This document shows, one piece after another, positions 18,673-28,486 of a DNA stretch of 64,000 bases; positions within the stretch are counted from its first letter, which is position 1, and each line of letters starts with the position of its first letter. The position numbers were made by a program, and so were the translations under genes. The DNA is from Cellulomonas fengjieae. GTDB taxonomy: Bacteria; Actinomycetota; Actinomycetes; Actinomycetales; Cellulomonadaceae. Below the pieces are notes generated by a model. The model saw nothing but the letters and a program-made list of their open reading frames with translations. It was not told where the DNA came from and made no database searches. The stretch covers positions 2,108,001 through 2,172,000 of the forward strand of contig NZ_CP074404.1 of assembly GCF_018388465.1 (NCBI RefSeq), given 5' to 3'.

Positions 18673-21231
18673 ATGGCACGCGATGAACGATCCGCCGGTC
18701 TGGTGCCGGCACCGGTGCCGCTCGGGGGGCTGACCGAGATCCGCGTGCACGGGGTCGGGGGGACGGGGCCCGACACCCTGCTGGGCGACCCGGCACCCAC
18801 GCGGGTGGCCGGCGACCGGGTGGCGGGCTTCTACCGGACGACCGACGCCGGCGGACGGCACCGCGAGGCGTACTCCTGGGGCGGGCTGACCTCCCGCAGC
18901 CGGATGCGGGCGCTGTGGGCGCTCCTGCTGCCGTCGATGCTCGCGAACATGGCCGGGTGGATGGCACGGCGCTGGGTGACGGCCGGCGAGGAGGAGGCGG
19001 ACCGGCCCGCCACGCTGTGGATCTTCCGGTGGTTCGCGCGGCTGACGGCCCTGGCGCTCACGCTGACCAGCGCGGCGATGGTGACCTACCTGGCGCTGGA
19101 CGTCCTGGCGTACCAGTGGGGCAGGACGGAACCGGTGCCGGTCCCGGCGGCCGGGGCATCGACCGACGGGTGGCAGGCGGACCTCGCCTCGTGGTGGGCA
19201 CAGGCCATCGCGACCTGGACCGCCGCCGACCGGCCCGGCAACCGTCTCGTGCTCGGGGCGCTCGCCGCCGTGCTGGTGGCGCTCGGGTTCGCCCTGCTGG
19301 CCCGCCAGACACGCTCCTCCTACGAGAGCGTCGTTCCCCCCACCCCGATCAGCGCCGAGCCCGGCGCGCGGGACGTCACCGCCACCGTCGGGCGGCCCCG
19401 CCCGTCGCTCCGCTCTGCTGCCGCGCTGGACGGCGGGCTGCGGAACGCCGACTTCTGGGCGGGTCTGGAGTGGCACACGTTCCTGTCGCGCCTGCACCTG
19501 ACGGCCTGCCTCGGCGTGGTCGCGCTGCTGCTCGGCTGGTCGTCCGCCGCGCTCGGTGCGGGGTCGAGCATGGCGTCGTTCGGGCAGGTCGCGGCGGTCG
19601 CGGCCGGCGGCGGGATCCTGCTGGTGATGGGGCTGCTCGCGTTCGACGACGCGGAGCACGACCTCGCCCGGGTCGCGCTGGCGCTCACCACGTGCGCCCT
19701 GCTGCTGGCCGGGATCTCGGCCGCGCTGGTCCCAGCCGGGCCGGGTCCCGACGGCATGCTGCCGGGCTCACGGTCCGCGCTGAACCTGGTGTGGGGCGCC
19801 AGTCTCGTGCTGCTCGTCCCGCTCGCGCTGCAGCAGAGCGGGGCGTGGCTCTACCGGCTCTGGCAGGCCGGCAGGCTCCGCCGGCAGGGCGAGCGGCTCC
19901 CCCGGCTGACGATCTTCCCGTGGGCCGGGCCGTTCGTGATGAACACCGCGGCCGTGGTCGTCGCGAACACCGTGCTGCTCTCGGCGATCGTCTATGTGGC
20001 GGGCCTGGTCGGCACGGTCGAGTGGGGCTTCGGCCCGGACGCCGGAGCCCGCGGCGCGCCGGGCACCATCTACGTCCCCATGGCGATCGGCTCCCTCGCG
20101 TCGATCCTCTCCCTCGGGCTGATCGTGCTCGTGGTGCTCTTCGCGGCCGTCTTCCTCCTCGTACTCGGCCGGCGCCGGCGGGCGAACGCACGACGCGTCG
20201 AGGCGGACCTGCGCGAGCAGTACGCGGCGGCGCACGTGCCCGACGTCGACGCCGACCCGCCCGCCCGCTCGGAGGCCGGCTGGTGGCGCTCGGCGTTCGA
20301 CCCCCCACTGTTCGGGCCCCCGGACCGGCGTCCCGGGCGGCCGACGCCGTGGGTGCACAAGGTCACGGCCATGCGGTTCCTCGGGGACCACTCCCGCTCC
20401 GTCGCGGCCCTGCTGATCGCGCTGACCGTGCTGGCCGTCGTCGGGCTGTTCCTCTTCCTCAACGAGGTCCTGCGCCTGCACCACGACCCGCCGATGCTGT
20501 TCGTCGGGCTGGGCACGAAGGTGGCGGTGGCATTCCCCCCGCTCTACGTCCTGGTGCTCACGCTCGCCTGGCGCAACGAGAGGTGGCGCCGCGTCCTGGG
20601 TTCGCTGTTCGACGTCGGCACGTTCTTCCCCCGGGCCTTCCACCCGTTCGCCCCGCCCGCGTACGCCGAGCGCGCGGTGCCCGAGCTCACCCGGCGCATC
20701 TGGCGTCTGCACGACAACGGCGGCCGGGTCGTGGTCACGGCCCACTCGCAGGGCAGCGTCATCGCGGCCGCCGCCGTCGGTCGCACGTCGGGCCGTGCCG
20801 ACGCCGAGCCGGCCATCGGGGTCGTCACCTTCGGGTCACCGCTCGGCAAGCTGTACCGGTGGGCGTTCCCCGCCCTGTTCAGCGACGGCTTCCTGGCGGG
20901 GATCGCCCGCGGACGACCCGGCATCGGACCCGTCCTGTGGCGCAACGTCTACTACGCGACCGACTACATCGGCGGCCCCGTCCGCACCGGGACCTCGATC
21001 ATCCCCGACGGTGTCGACCTCGAGCTCGTCGACCCACCCACGCACCGCTACGTCGTCGACCAGCCGCTCCCGCGCGTCCTCAGCCACACCGGCTACTGGT
21101 ACGACGAGGCCCTCTGGACGCAGGTCGACGCGATGTGCGCGGCGATCGGCGCACCGCCACCGGACGCGGCGAGCGCACATCCCTGGGACACCGTCGCGCC
21201 CGACCCGGACCTGCCGGGGCGGTACCGCTGA
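18673..21231 (+). CDS. Large multi-spanning membrane protein with alpha/beta-hydrolase-like domain
   Basis: 852 residues, preceded by AGGAGG. The N-terminus has a hydrolase-like strand (LTEIRVHGVGGTGP), then about eight to ten transmembrane helices between residues 75 and 640 interrupted by soluble stretches, then a C-terminal segment with VVVTAHSQGSVIAAAAV, a nucleophile elbow (S-Q-G after H) like that of membrane-associated lipases. Thus the N-terminal HGVGG and the C-terminal AHSQGS could be two parts of one hydrolase core split by a membrane insertion. I do not recognise a characterised relative; lipid or cell-envelope metabolism is a guess. Confidence 0.72.
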   Translation: MARDERSAGLVPAPVPLGGLTEIRVHGVGGTGPDTLLGDPAPTRVAGDRVAGFYRTTDAGGRHREAYSWGGLTSRSRMRALWALLLPSMLANMAGWMARRWVTAGEEEADRPATLWIFRWFARLTALALTLTSAAMVTYLALDVLAYQWGRTEPVPVPAAGASTDGWQADLASWWAQAIATWTAADRPGNRLVLGALAAVLVALGFALLARQTRSSYESVVPPTPISAEPGARDVTATVGRPRPSLRSAAALDGGLRNADFWAGLEWHTFLSRLHLTACLGVVALLLGWSSAALGAGSSMASFGQVAAVAAGGGILLVMGLLAFDDAEHDLARVALALTTCALLLAGISAALVPAGPGPDGMLPGSRSALNLVWGASLVLLVPLALQQSGAWLYRLWQAGRLRRQGERLPRLTIFPWAGPFVMNTAAVVVANTVLLSAIVYVAGLVGTVEWGFGPDAGARGAPGTIYVPMAIGSLASILSLGLIVLVVLFAAVFLLVLGRRRRANARRVEADLREQYAAAHVPDVDADPPARSEAGWWRSAFDPPLFGPPDRRPGRPTPWVHKVTAMRFLGDHSRSVAALLIALTVLAVVGLFLFLNEVLRLHHDPPMLFVGLGTKVAVAFPPLYVLVLTLAWRNERWRRVLGSLFDVGTFFPRAFHPFAPPAYAERAVPELTRRIWRLHDNGGRVVVTAHSQGSVIAAAAVGRTSGRADAEPAIGVVTFGSPLGKLYRWAFPALFSDGFLAGIARGRPGIGPVLWRNVYYATDYIGGPVRTGTSIIPDGVDLELVDPPTHRYVVDQPLPRVLSHTGYWYDEALWTQVDAMCAAIGAPPPDAASAHPWDTVAPDPDLPGRYR

Positions 21232-21235
21232 CCCG

Positions 21236-23080
21236 CTACGCCGTGATGCCGCTGGTCGAGGCCACCACGTCACCGATCTTGCGGGCCAGCGCCTCGTAGA
21301 ACATCGACAGCGGGAACTCGTCGTCCAGCACGGCGTCGGTCAGGCCCTTGGGCGGCCCGTCCAGGGGCAGGTCGCCGCGCGCCCACGCCGACGCCGGGTG
21401 CGGGGTCACCGTCCCGGACACCAGCGCGTACGCGGCGAGCCAGTGCGCCGTCTTCGGCCGGTCGATCGAGCGCCAGTAGAGCTGCTCGATCTGCTCGGCG
21501 AGCGCGATCACGGCCCCCGGCACCTGCGGCCAGTCGATCGTCAGCCGGGTGTCCGTCCAGTGCAGGACGTGGTGCTGGTGCAGCCAGGCGAACAGCAGCT
21601 GCCCGCCGAGGCCGTCGTAGTTGCGCACCCGCGTCCCGGTCACGGGGAACCGGAAGATGCGGTCGAAGAGGATCGCGTACTGCACGTACCGGGCGTGCGG
21701 CACGCCGTCCGCCTCGAGCCGCACCGCGGCGCGGAACGCCGTCAGGTCGCAGCGCAGCTCCTCGAGGGAGTAGAGGAAGAACGGCATCCGCTGCTTGATC
21801 ATGAACGGGTCGAACGGCAGGTCCCCGCGCATGTGCGTCCGGTCGTGGACCAGGTCCCACAGCACGAACGTCTCCTCGGCCAGCCGCTGGTCGGCGAGCA
21901 GCCGCGCGGCGTCCGGCGGCAGGGCCAGCCGCGTGGTGTCCGCGGCCGCCCGGACCACGCGGCGGAACCGGGCGGCCTCCCGGTCGGCGAAGATCGCGCC
22001 CCAGGTGAACGGCGGTACCTCGCGCACCGCGACCGTCTCCGGGAAGAGGACGGCGGAGTTGGTGTCGTAGCCCGCGGTGAAGTCGAGGAACGTCACGGGC
22101 ACGAACAGCGCGTTGCTGAACTGCTCGGCCTCGAGCTGCGCGACGACGTCCGGCCAGCGCACCTGGAGCAGGACGGCCTCGATGCGGCGGTCGGTGCTGC
22201 CGTTCTGCGTGTACATGGGGAAGAGCACCAGGTGGGGCAACCCGTCGACCCGCTGGCGCTGCGGGTGGAACGCCATGAGGGAGTCGAGGAAGTCGGGCAC
22301 CCCGAAGCCGGCGTCCGACCAGCGCAGCAGGTCCTTGCCGACGGCCGTCAGGTAGTCCTCGTCGTGCGGGAGCGCCGGCGCGAGCTCGTCCAACGCGAGC
22401 GACATCGCGTGCACCAGCTCTCGGGCGCGCGCGTGCTGCTCGGCGTCGGGCACCGACCCGTCCTTCACCTGCATCGCCCGGAGCTCGGTGACGTCGCGCT
22501 TGAGCCTGCCCCACGCCGGATGTGCGGCGAGGGCCGAACGGTCGGCGGCCTCGTCGGCGTCCGCGGTCGGGCGGGCCGCCCAGAGCAGCGCGTTGAGCAG
22601 GACCTCGGGCGAGGCCAGCGCGTCGACGCCGAGGACGAGGAGGCCACCGGCGCCGTCGCGCTGCCCGGCACCCACCACGGCGCCGAGCGCCTGGCTGCCG
22701 GTAGCGGCCCGCAGCAGCGGTACCGCGGGGCCGTCGGCGGACAGGGTCGCGCGCACGGGGAGCACCAGGTCGGTGGTCCATGCGAGGAGGTCGTCCGCGG
22801 TGGGGTCGTCGGCCACCACAGCGCTGTCCGCGCGGTCGGCGGCGAGCACGCCGAGGCCGCGGGAGGCGAGCAGCTGAACGACGTCGGGAGCCTCCGATCC
22901 CGTCGCGAGCACCACGACACCGGCGTGGGCGAACCTCTCCCCGGGGGCCGTGCCCGGGAGCACCAGGACCACGTCCGGGTCGTCGTCCGGGCCGACGAGG
23001 ACAAGACCGTGGCCGTCGAGGTGGGCGCGGTGCTCGGCCGGCAGATCGGCGGTCGCGTGGACGGTCGGGAAGAGCCTCAT
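21236..23080 (-). CDS. DUF6421 family protein
   Basis: 614 residues, cytosolic. The C-terminal 430 residues carry blocks I recall as conserved in actinobacterial DUF6421 proteins: LVLFPMYTQNGS, FTAGYDTNSAVLFPET, VHDRTHMRGDLPFDPFMIKQR and VRNYDGLGGQLLFAWLH. The His/Asp-rich HDRTHMRGDLPFD segment resembles a metal or active site. The N-terminal 190 residues look like an added Rossmann-like region (LVLVGPDDDPDVVLVLPG). Function unknown. It ends five bases from the end of the convergent membrane-protein gene. Confidence 0.78.
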   Translation of the reverse strand: MRLFPTVHATADLPAEHRAHLDGHGLVLVGPDDDPDVVLVLPGTAPGERFAHAGVVVLATGSEAPDVVQLLASRGLGVLAADRADSAVVADDPTADDLLAWTTDLVLPVRATLSADGPAVPLLRAATGSQALGAVVGAGQRDGAGGLLVLGVDALASPEVLLNALLWAARPTADADEAADRSALAAHPAWGRLKRDVTELRAMQVKDGSVPDAEQHARARELVHAMSLALDELAPALPHDEDYLTAVGKDLLRWSDAGFGVPDFLDSLMAFHPQRQRVDGLPHLVLFPMYTQNGSTDRRIEAVLLQVRWPDVVAQLEAEQFSNALFVPVTFLDFTAGYDTNSAVLFPETVAVREVPPFTWGAIFADREAARFRRVVRAAADTTRLALPPDAARLLADQRLAEETFVLWDLVHDRTHMRGDLPFDPFMIKQRMPFFLYSLEELRCDLTAFRAAVRLEADGVPHARYVQYAILFDRIFRFPVTGTRVRNYDGLGGQLLFAWLHQHHVLHWTDTRLTIDWPQVPGAVIALAEQIEQLYWRSIDRPKTAHWLAAYALVSGTVTPHPASAWARGDLPLDGPPKGLTDAVLDDEFPLSMFYEALARKIGDVVASTSGITA

Positions 23081-23115
23081 GCGTCATCTCACCATTCGGA
23101 CGGCAGCGTTACTGA

Positions 23116-23144
23116 ACGGTACGGTCCGGCTGCCACCTGGTCAA
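23116..23144 (-). promoter_or_regulatory. Promoter of the DUF6421 gene
   Basis: Minus strand: TTGACC (23144-23139), 17-base spacer, TACCGT (23121-23116); predicted start of transcription about 28 bases before the ATG at 23080. Confidence 0.5.
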
Positions 23145-23647
23145 CGGTTCCGTGCCACGCCCGGCGCCGCGTCCGCCCGGCGACGGCCACGCAGGTCAGG
23201 CGGACGGGCCGACGACCCGTCGCACGACCAGCCGACGAGCACCGCGACGCCGACCGGCCGGCCGGCCGTCGCGAGGGCGCCGAGCGCCCGCACGGCCATC
23301 GGGAAGACGGGGAAGAACGCGATGCTCGACTGCTCGCCGGGCACGTAGTCGTACCCCTGCGTGCCGATCTGCAGGTACCAGGCCGCGTCGTCGCGGAACC
23401 AGCCGTCGCGCCAGGCCGGGCCGGTCAGCGTCGCGTTGGTGTCCGCGAACATACGGTGCGGGTGCGCGAGTCCCACGATCACCGTCAGCACCGCGCCCAC
23501 CGCGACGAAGGCCGCTGCCACGCGGTTCCACGGGTAGCCGGCGGTCGCGGCCTGCTGGCGGAGGCGAGGAACGTTCGGCACCGGACGGCCGTCCACATGC
23601 GCTCCCGTGCCCAGGCACCGCCACCCGCGGCGCTCGGGGCGCAGCAT
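23141..23647 (-). pseudogene. Truncated PIG-V-like membrane mannosyltransferase remnant
   Basis: A 168-codon frame whose middle reads like the N-terminal part of PIG-V/GT-C type mannosyltransferases: one transmembrane helix (AAAFVAVGAVLTVIVGLAHP), then WRDGWFRDDAAWYLQIGTQGYDY and SIAFFPVFPM, which match the D-x-x-W-Y/GY/FFPxxP pattern of that family. Family members have around 400 residues and many helices; here the similarity stops near 23230 at GRPVGVAVLVG and the rest is arginine-rich nonsense. Only about 60 bases remain before the DUF6421 start, so the missing part is deleted rather than frameshifted. A small hairpin (23203-23221) sits at the break. Confidence 0.55.
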
Positions 23648-23740
23648 GGGGCCCGACCAGCACGGAGCGCCCCGATCTTCGGGGGTTCCCGCGGGGCCCG
23701 CTGCCGTGCGAGGTCGGGGCGGTTCCCCCACACTGTTGCG

Positions 23741-24826
23741 ATGCGAACCCTGGGCGTCGAGGAGGAGTTCCTGCTGGTCACCCCGGAGGGGCGACCGCAG
23801 CCCGTAGCGACGGCGGTCCTGCGTCACGCGTCCACCACCGGCCGCGCGGACGGGGACGAGCCCGGCGGGAACCTCGAGAAGGAGTTCAAGCAGGAGCAGA
23901 TCGAGACGTCGACCCCGCCACGCGCCGAGCTCTCGGAGCTGGCGACGGAGATCCGCGCCGGCCGCGCCCGGACCGACGAGGTCGCCCGCCGCGCGGGTGC
24001 CAGGATCGCCGCGCTCGCCACCGCCCCGCAGGCCGTCGACTCGGTCGTCCTGCCCGACCGGCGCGCACACACCATCCGGGCCTCGTTCGGGCAGACCGCC
24101 CGGGACCAGCTCACCTGCGGCTGCCACGTGCACGTGTCGATCAGCGACGAGGCGGAGGGCGTGCGGATCCTCGACCACCTCCGACCGTGGAACGCGGTCC
24201 TGCTCGCGCTCTCGGGCAACAGCCCGTCCTGGCAGGGCACGGCGACGGGGTACGCCTCGTACCGGTCGCAGGTGTGGGGCCGGTGGCCGACCGCGGGCCC
24301 GACCGCCCCCTTCGGCGACCCGGCGGGCTACCACGCGGTCATCGACGACCTGCTGAGCTCGGGGGCGATCCTCGACGAGGGGATGGTCTACTTCGACGCC
24401 CGCCTGTCGTCCCGGTACCCGACGGTCGAGGTGCGGGTCGCGGACGTGTGCCTCGATGCGGACGACGCCGCTCTGCAGGCCGCGCTGGTCCGCGGCCTGG
24501 CCGAGTCCGCCACGGGTGAGCCGGTCGCCCAGCCCCGCACGGAGCTCCTGCGCGCGGCGACGTGGCGGGCCGCACGCTCCGGGCTCACGGGCAACCTGGT
24601 CAGCCCGCTGTCGGGCAAGCCCCTCCCGGCCGCCGAGGTGGTCGCCCAGCTGCTCGAGCACGTCCGCGGCGCGCTCACCGAGGCCGGTGACCTCGACTGG
24701 GTGGAACGACAGGTGGCGACCGTGCTGCGCCGCGGCAACGGGGCCATCCAGCAGCTGGGCTGGCGCGCCGAGGGTGCCGACGACGACGAGGTGGTCCGGC
24801 GCGCCGTGGACCGCACGCTCATCTAG
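23741..24826 (+). CDS. ybdK: Carboxylate-amine ligase, YbdK/GCS2 family
   Basis: 361 residues, usual length. LGVEEEFLLV at the N-terminus is the glutamate-cysteine ligase type 2 signature (acidic Mg-ATP ligands), with CGCHVHVSI and YPTVEVRVADVC further on. Enzymes of this family join an amino group to the gamma-carboxylate of glutamate using ATP; YbdK itself has weak gamma-glutamylcysteine synthetase activity, so a role in a thiol such as ergothioneine or another gamma-glutamyl compound is possible. The 3' end overlaps the convergent reductase gene by 8 bases. Confidence 0.86.
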   Translation: MRTLGVEEEFLLVTPEGRPQPVATAVLRHASTTGRADGDEPGGNLEKEFKQEQIETSTPPRAELSELATEIRAGRARTDEVARRAGARIAALATAPQAVDSVVLPDRRAHTIRASFGQTARDQLTCGCHVHVSISDEAEGVRILDHLRPWNAVLLALSGNSPSWQGTATGYASYRSQVWGRWPTAGPTAPFGDPAGYHAVIDDLLSSGAILDEGMVYFDARLSSRYPTVEVRVADVCLDADDAALQAALVRGLAESATGEPVAQPRTELLRAATWRAARSGLTGNLVSPLSGKPLPAAEVVAQLLEHVRGALTEAGDLDWVERQVATVLRRGNGAIQQLGWRAEGADDDEVVRRAVDRTLI

Positions 24827-26054
24827 GGAGCAGGTCGGCGAGCGGCACGTCCGGATCGGCCAGCCGGGCGCTGTCGATCACTGTGCGCGACCGGATCAGT
24901 GCCTGCACGTCGTCGACGACACCCCACACGTTGACGTTCATCGCGGCCAGCAGGCGGCCGTCCCGGCGCCAGAACGCGATGAGCGTGCGGCTCGAGAGGT
25001 CACCCCGCACGACCACCTCGTGGTAGCCGTGCAGCCCGACGTGGCCGACGTACTCCATGCCGAGGTCGAACTGGTCGGTGAAGAAGTACGGCAACCGGTC
25101 GTACGGCTCGTCGGCGCCCATGATGCTCGCGGCGGCCGTCGCCGGCTGGTTGAGGGCGTTCGCCCAGTGCTCGACGCGCACGTGCGTCCCGAGGAACGGG
25201 TGCTGCGCTCGGGCGATGTCGCCGACGGCGAGCACGCGAGGGTCCGACGAGCGCAGGTGGGCGTCGACGACGACACCGTCCTCGACGTGCAGCCCGGCCG
25301 ACCTCGCGAGGCCCACCCGCGGCGCGGCACCGATCCCGACGACGACCACGTCGGCCTCGATCGACGTCCCGTCGTCCAGCTCGACGGACCCCACGTGCGC
25401 GCCCTCGCCGGCGGGCACGACGGCGGACACCTCCGTCCGCGAGCGCAGGTCCACCCCGTTCTCCCGGTGCAGGTCCGCGAACATCGCCGCGAGCTCGGGA
25501 CCGAGCACCCGGGCCAGCGGGAGCGGGTCGCGCACGACGACGCTCACCTCGCAGCCGGCGGCGCGCGCGGCCGCGGCGACCTCGAGCCCGATCCACCCGC
25601 CGCCCACCACGACCACCCGCCGCCCCGCCGTGAGCAGCGCCCGCAACCGCTCGCTGTCGGCCAGGGTCCGCAGGTGCACGACGCCGTCGAGCCCGGCGCC
25701 CGGCACCTGGAGCCGACGTGGCTCGGAGCCCGTCGCCAGCACCAGGTGATCCCACCCCGTGCGGGTCCCGGAGGCGTCGACGACCTCTCCCGCGCGGAGG
25801 TCGATCGCGTCCACCGCGGTGCCCTCGCGCAGCTCGACGTCGTGGGCCGCGTACCAGTCCGCGGGGTGCACGAACACGCTGTCGCGCTCGTCGCTGCCCT
25901 GCAGGTACCCCTTGGAGAGCGCAGGGCGCTCGTAGGGCCGCTCCTTCTCGGCCCCCAGCAGGACGATCCGGCCGTCGTAGCCGCGCCGTCGTAGACCCTC
26001 GACCGTCTTGGCACCCGCCAGCCCGGCACCCACCACCGCGACCCGACCGCTCAC
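24819..26054 (-). CDS. FAD-dependent NAD(P)H:ferredoxin/rubredoxin reductase family protein
   Basis: 411 residues with two dinucleotide-binding sites ([17 protein letters not shown] for [20 protein letters not shown] for NAD(P)H), the [11 protein letters not shown]-binding motif and a C-terminal reductase domain. This is the layout of BphA4/ThcD-type reductases that pass electrons from NAD(P)H to a ferredoxin or rubredoxin. GTG at 26054 is chosen because GGGGGA lies five bases upstream; a GTG 17 codons earlier adds a low-complexity tail. No ferredoxin gene is adjacent, so the partner is unknown. Confidence 0.87.
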   Translation of the reverse strand: MSGRVAVVGAGLAGAKTVEGLRRRGYDGRIVLLGAEKERPYERPALSKGYLQGSDERDSVFVHPADWYAAHDVELREGTAVDAIDLRAGEVVDASGTRTGWDHLVLATGSEPRRLQVPGAGLDGVVHLRTLADSERLRALLTAGRRVVVVGGGWIGLEVAAAARAAGCEVSVVVRDPLPLARVLGPELAAMFADLHRENGVDLRSRTEVSAVVPAGEGAHVGSVELDDGTSIEADVVVVGIGAAPRVGLARSAGLHVEDGVVVDAHLRSSDPRVLAVGDIARAQHPFLGTHVRVEHWANALNQPATAAASIMGADEPYDRLPYFFTDQFDLGMEYVGHVGLHGYHEVVVRGDLSSRTLIAFWRRDGRLLAAMNVNVWGVVDDVQALIRSRTVIDSARLADPDVPLADLLPR

Positions 26055-26230
26055 CGTCGTCCCCCGAATCGATCGGTCCGTCGGCCCCGTCCTCGCCGCG
26101 GTCACCCCGTCCTGGGGTCCAGCGCAGCAGGTCCGAGGCGCGGGCGCAACGGTCTCGGTGTGGCGAAGGCAACCCTTCTGACCTGCCCACTGGCCGCGCC
26201 GGATCCACGACTGCCTGGCACCCTGGGCGC

Positions 26231-28486
26231 ATGCTGATGTGGCCGGGACGCCCCTACCCCCTGGGCGCCACCTACGACGGGACCGGGACGAACTTCGCCC
26301 TGTTCTCCGAGGTGGCTGATCGAGTCGAGCTGTGCCTGATCGATGAGGACGGAACGGAGACCCGCGTCGACCTGCCGGAGGTGGACGCCTTCGTCTGGCA
26401 CGGGTACCTGCCCGCGATCTCCCCGGGGCAGCGCTACGGCTACCGGGTGCACGGCCCGTACGATCCCGCGCAGGGCCAGCGGTGCAACCCGAACAAGCTG
26501 CTGCTGGACCCGTACGCCAAGGCGATCGACGGGCAGATCGACGGCGACGAGTCCCTGCACTCCTACCGGTTCGACTCCCCGGAGGAGCGCAACGACGACG
26601 ACTCCGCGCCGCACACCATGACGGCCGTCGTCATCAACCCGTACTTCGACTGGGGCCACGACCGCCCGCCGCAGCACGAGTACCACGAGTCGGTCATCTA
26701 CGAGGCGCACGTGCGCGGCCTGACCATGCAGCACCCGGCCGTGCCGGAGGAGCTGCGCGGGACGTACTCCGGCCTGGCGCACCCGGCCGTGATCGAGCAC
26801 CTCACGTCGCTCGGGGTCACCGCCGTCGAGCTCATGCCGGTGCACCAGTTCGTGAACGACCCGTCCCTGGTGGAGAAGGGCCTGTCCAACTACTGGGGCT
26901 ACAACACCATCGGGTTCTTCGCGCCGCACAACGGCTTCTCGGCGTTCGCGACGTCGGGCCAGCAGGTGCAGGAGTTCAAGGCCATGGTCAAGGCGCTGCA
27001 CCAGGCGGACATCGAGGTCATCCTCGACGTGGTGTACAACCACACCGCCGAGGGCAACCACCTGGGCCCGACGCTGAGCTTCCGCGGCATCGACAACGCC
27101 AACTACTACCGGCTCGTCGACGAGGACCAGGCGCACTACTTCGACACCACGGGCACCGGCAACTCGCTGCTCATGCGTTCCCCGCACGTGCTGCAGCTGA
27201 TCATGGACTCGCTGCGGTACTGGGTCACCGAGATGCACGTCGACGGCTTCCGGTTCGACCTCGCGGCCACCCTGGCCCGCCAGTTCCACGAGGTCGACCG
27301 TCTGTCGGCGTTCTTCGACCTGGTGCACCAGGACCCGGTCGTCTCACAGGTCAAGCTGATCGCCGAGCCCTGGGACGTCGGCGACGGCGGCTACCAGGTG
27401 GGCGGGTTCCCCCCGCTGTGGTCGGAGTGGAACGGCAAGTACCGCGACACGGTGCGCGACTTCTGGCGCGGTGAGCCCTCCACCCTCGGCGAGTTCGCCA
27501 GCCGGCTGACGGGATCCTCGGACCTGTACGCGCACACGGGCCGCCGGCCCATCGCGAGCGTCAACTTCGTCACCGCGCACGACGGCTTCACGCTCAACGA
27601 CCTCGTCTCCTACAACGAGAAGCACAACGAGGCCAACGGCGAGGGAAACAACGACGGAGAGAGCCACAACCGGTCGTGGAACTGCGGGGCCGAGGGGCCG
27701 ACGGACGACCCGACGATCAACGCGCTGCGTGCGCGCCAGCGGCGCAACTTCCTGACCACCCTGCTGCTCTCGCAGGGTGTCCCGATGATCGCCCACGGTG
27801 ACGAGCTGGGCCGGACCCAGGAGGGCAACAACAACGTCTACTGCCAGGACGGCCCGATCGCCTGGATCGACTGGGACCTCGACGAGGACAAGACCGACCT
27901 CCTCGAGTTCACCCGTCGCCTGGTCCGGCTGCGCCAGGACCACCCGGTGTTCCGTCGCCGGCGCTTCTTCGCCGGCGCGCCCGAGCACGGCGGCGAGTCC
28001 GACCTGCTCGACATCGCCTGGCTCTCCCCCGACGGCCAGCACATGCGCGACGAGGCGTGGGGCGCCGACCAGGCGCGCGCGGTGCAGGTCTTCCTCAACG
28101 GCGACGCCATCGCGGAGCCCGACCTGCGCGGCCAGGAGATCGTCGACGACAGCTTCCTCATCCTGTTCAACGGCCAGCCCGACAGGGCGACCTTCACGCT
28201 GCCCGACGCCAGCTACGGGGACGTCTGGACCGCGGTCGTGGACACCGACACGCAGATCGAGTCGGGCAGCACCGTCGAGGCGGGTGCCGCGCTGACGCTG
28301 GAGGAGAAGTCGATCATCGTCTTCACGCGGCCTCCGCTGACGCCGTCGCCGACGTCGTCCGGGATGGGCGCGGTCGCCGACGCGGCCCGCGAGGCCACCA
28401 AGCAGGCCAAGCGGTTCTCCCAGTCTCCGGGAGGGGCCGACCTGATCCCCAAGCGCCGCACCACCAAGCCGCGCCCGAGCGCATGA
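26231..28486 (+). CDS. glgX: Glycogen debranching enzyme (isoamylase type)
   Basis: 751 residues. An N-terminal CBM48-like domain ([20 protein letters not shown]) precedes the GH13 barrel with [18 protein letters not shown] (nucleophile Asp), IAEPWDVG (acid/base Glu) and [20 protein letters not shown], the last typical of GlgX/TreX. It hydrolyses alpha-1,6 branches of glycogen to give linear maltooligosaccharides. Its stop overlaps the treY start (ATGA), so the product is delivered directly to the TreY/TreZ trehalose pathway. The first ATG at 26231 is used; ribosome-binding sequence is weak. Confidence 0.94.
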   Translation: MLMWPGRPYPLGATYDGTGTNFALFSEVADRVELCLIDEDGTETRVDLPEVDAFVWHGYLPAISPGQRYGYRVHGPYDPAQGQRCNPNKLLLDPYAKAIDGQIDGDESLHSYRFDSPEERNDDDSAPHTMTAVVINPYFDWGHDRPPQHEYHESVIYEAHVRGLTMQHPAVPEELRGTYSGLAHPAVIEHLTSLGVTAVELMPVHQFVNDPSLVEKGLSNYWGYNTIGFFAPHNGFSAFATSGQQVQEFKAMVKALHQADIEVILDVVYNHTAEGNHLGPTLSFRGIDNANYYRLVDEDQAHYFDTTGTGNSLLMRSPHVLQLIMDSLRYWVTEMHVDGFRFDLAATLARQFHEVDRLSAFFDLVHQDPVVSQVKLIAEPWDVGDGGYQVGGFPPLWSEWNGKYRDTVRDFWRGEPSTLGEFASRLTGSSDLYAHTGRRPIASVNFVTAHDGFTLNDLVSYNEKHNEANGEGNNDGESHNRSWNCGAEGPTDDPTINALRARQRRNFLTTLLLSQGVPMIAHGDELGRTQEGNNNVYCQDGPIAWIDWDLDEDKTDLLEFTRRLVRLRQDHPVFRRRRFFAGAPEHGGESDLLDIAWLSPDGQHMRDEAWGADQARAVQVFLNGDAIAEPDLRGQEIVDDSFLILFNGQPDRATFTLPDASYGDVWTAVVDTDTQIESGSTVEAGAALTLEEKSIIVFTRPPLTPSPTSSGMGAVADAAREATKQAKRFSQSPGGADLIPKRRTTKPRPSA

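Noticed and set aside
26055..26105. Longer N-terminus for the FAD reductase (GTG at 26105)
   Set aside because: The extra 17 residues show no conservation pattern, while GGGGGA precedes the GTG at 26054.
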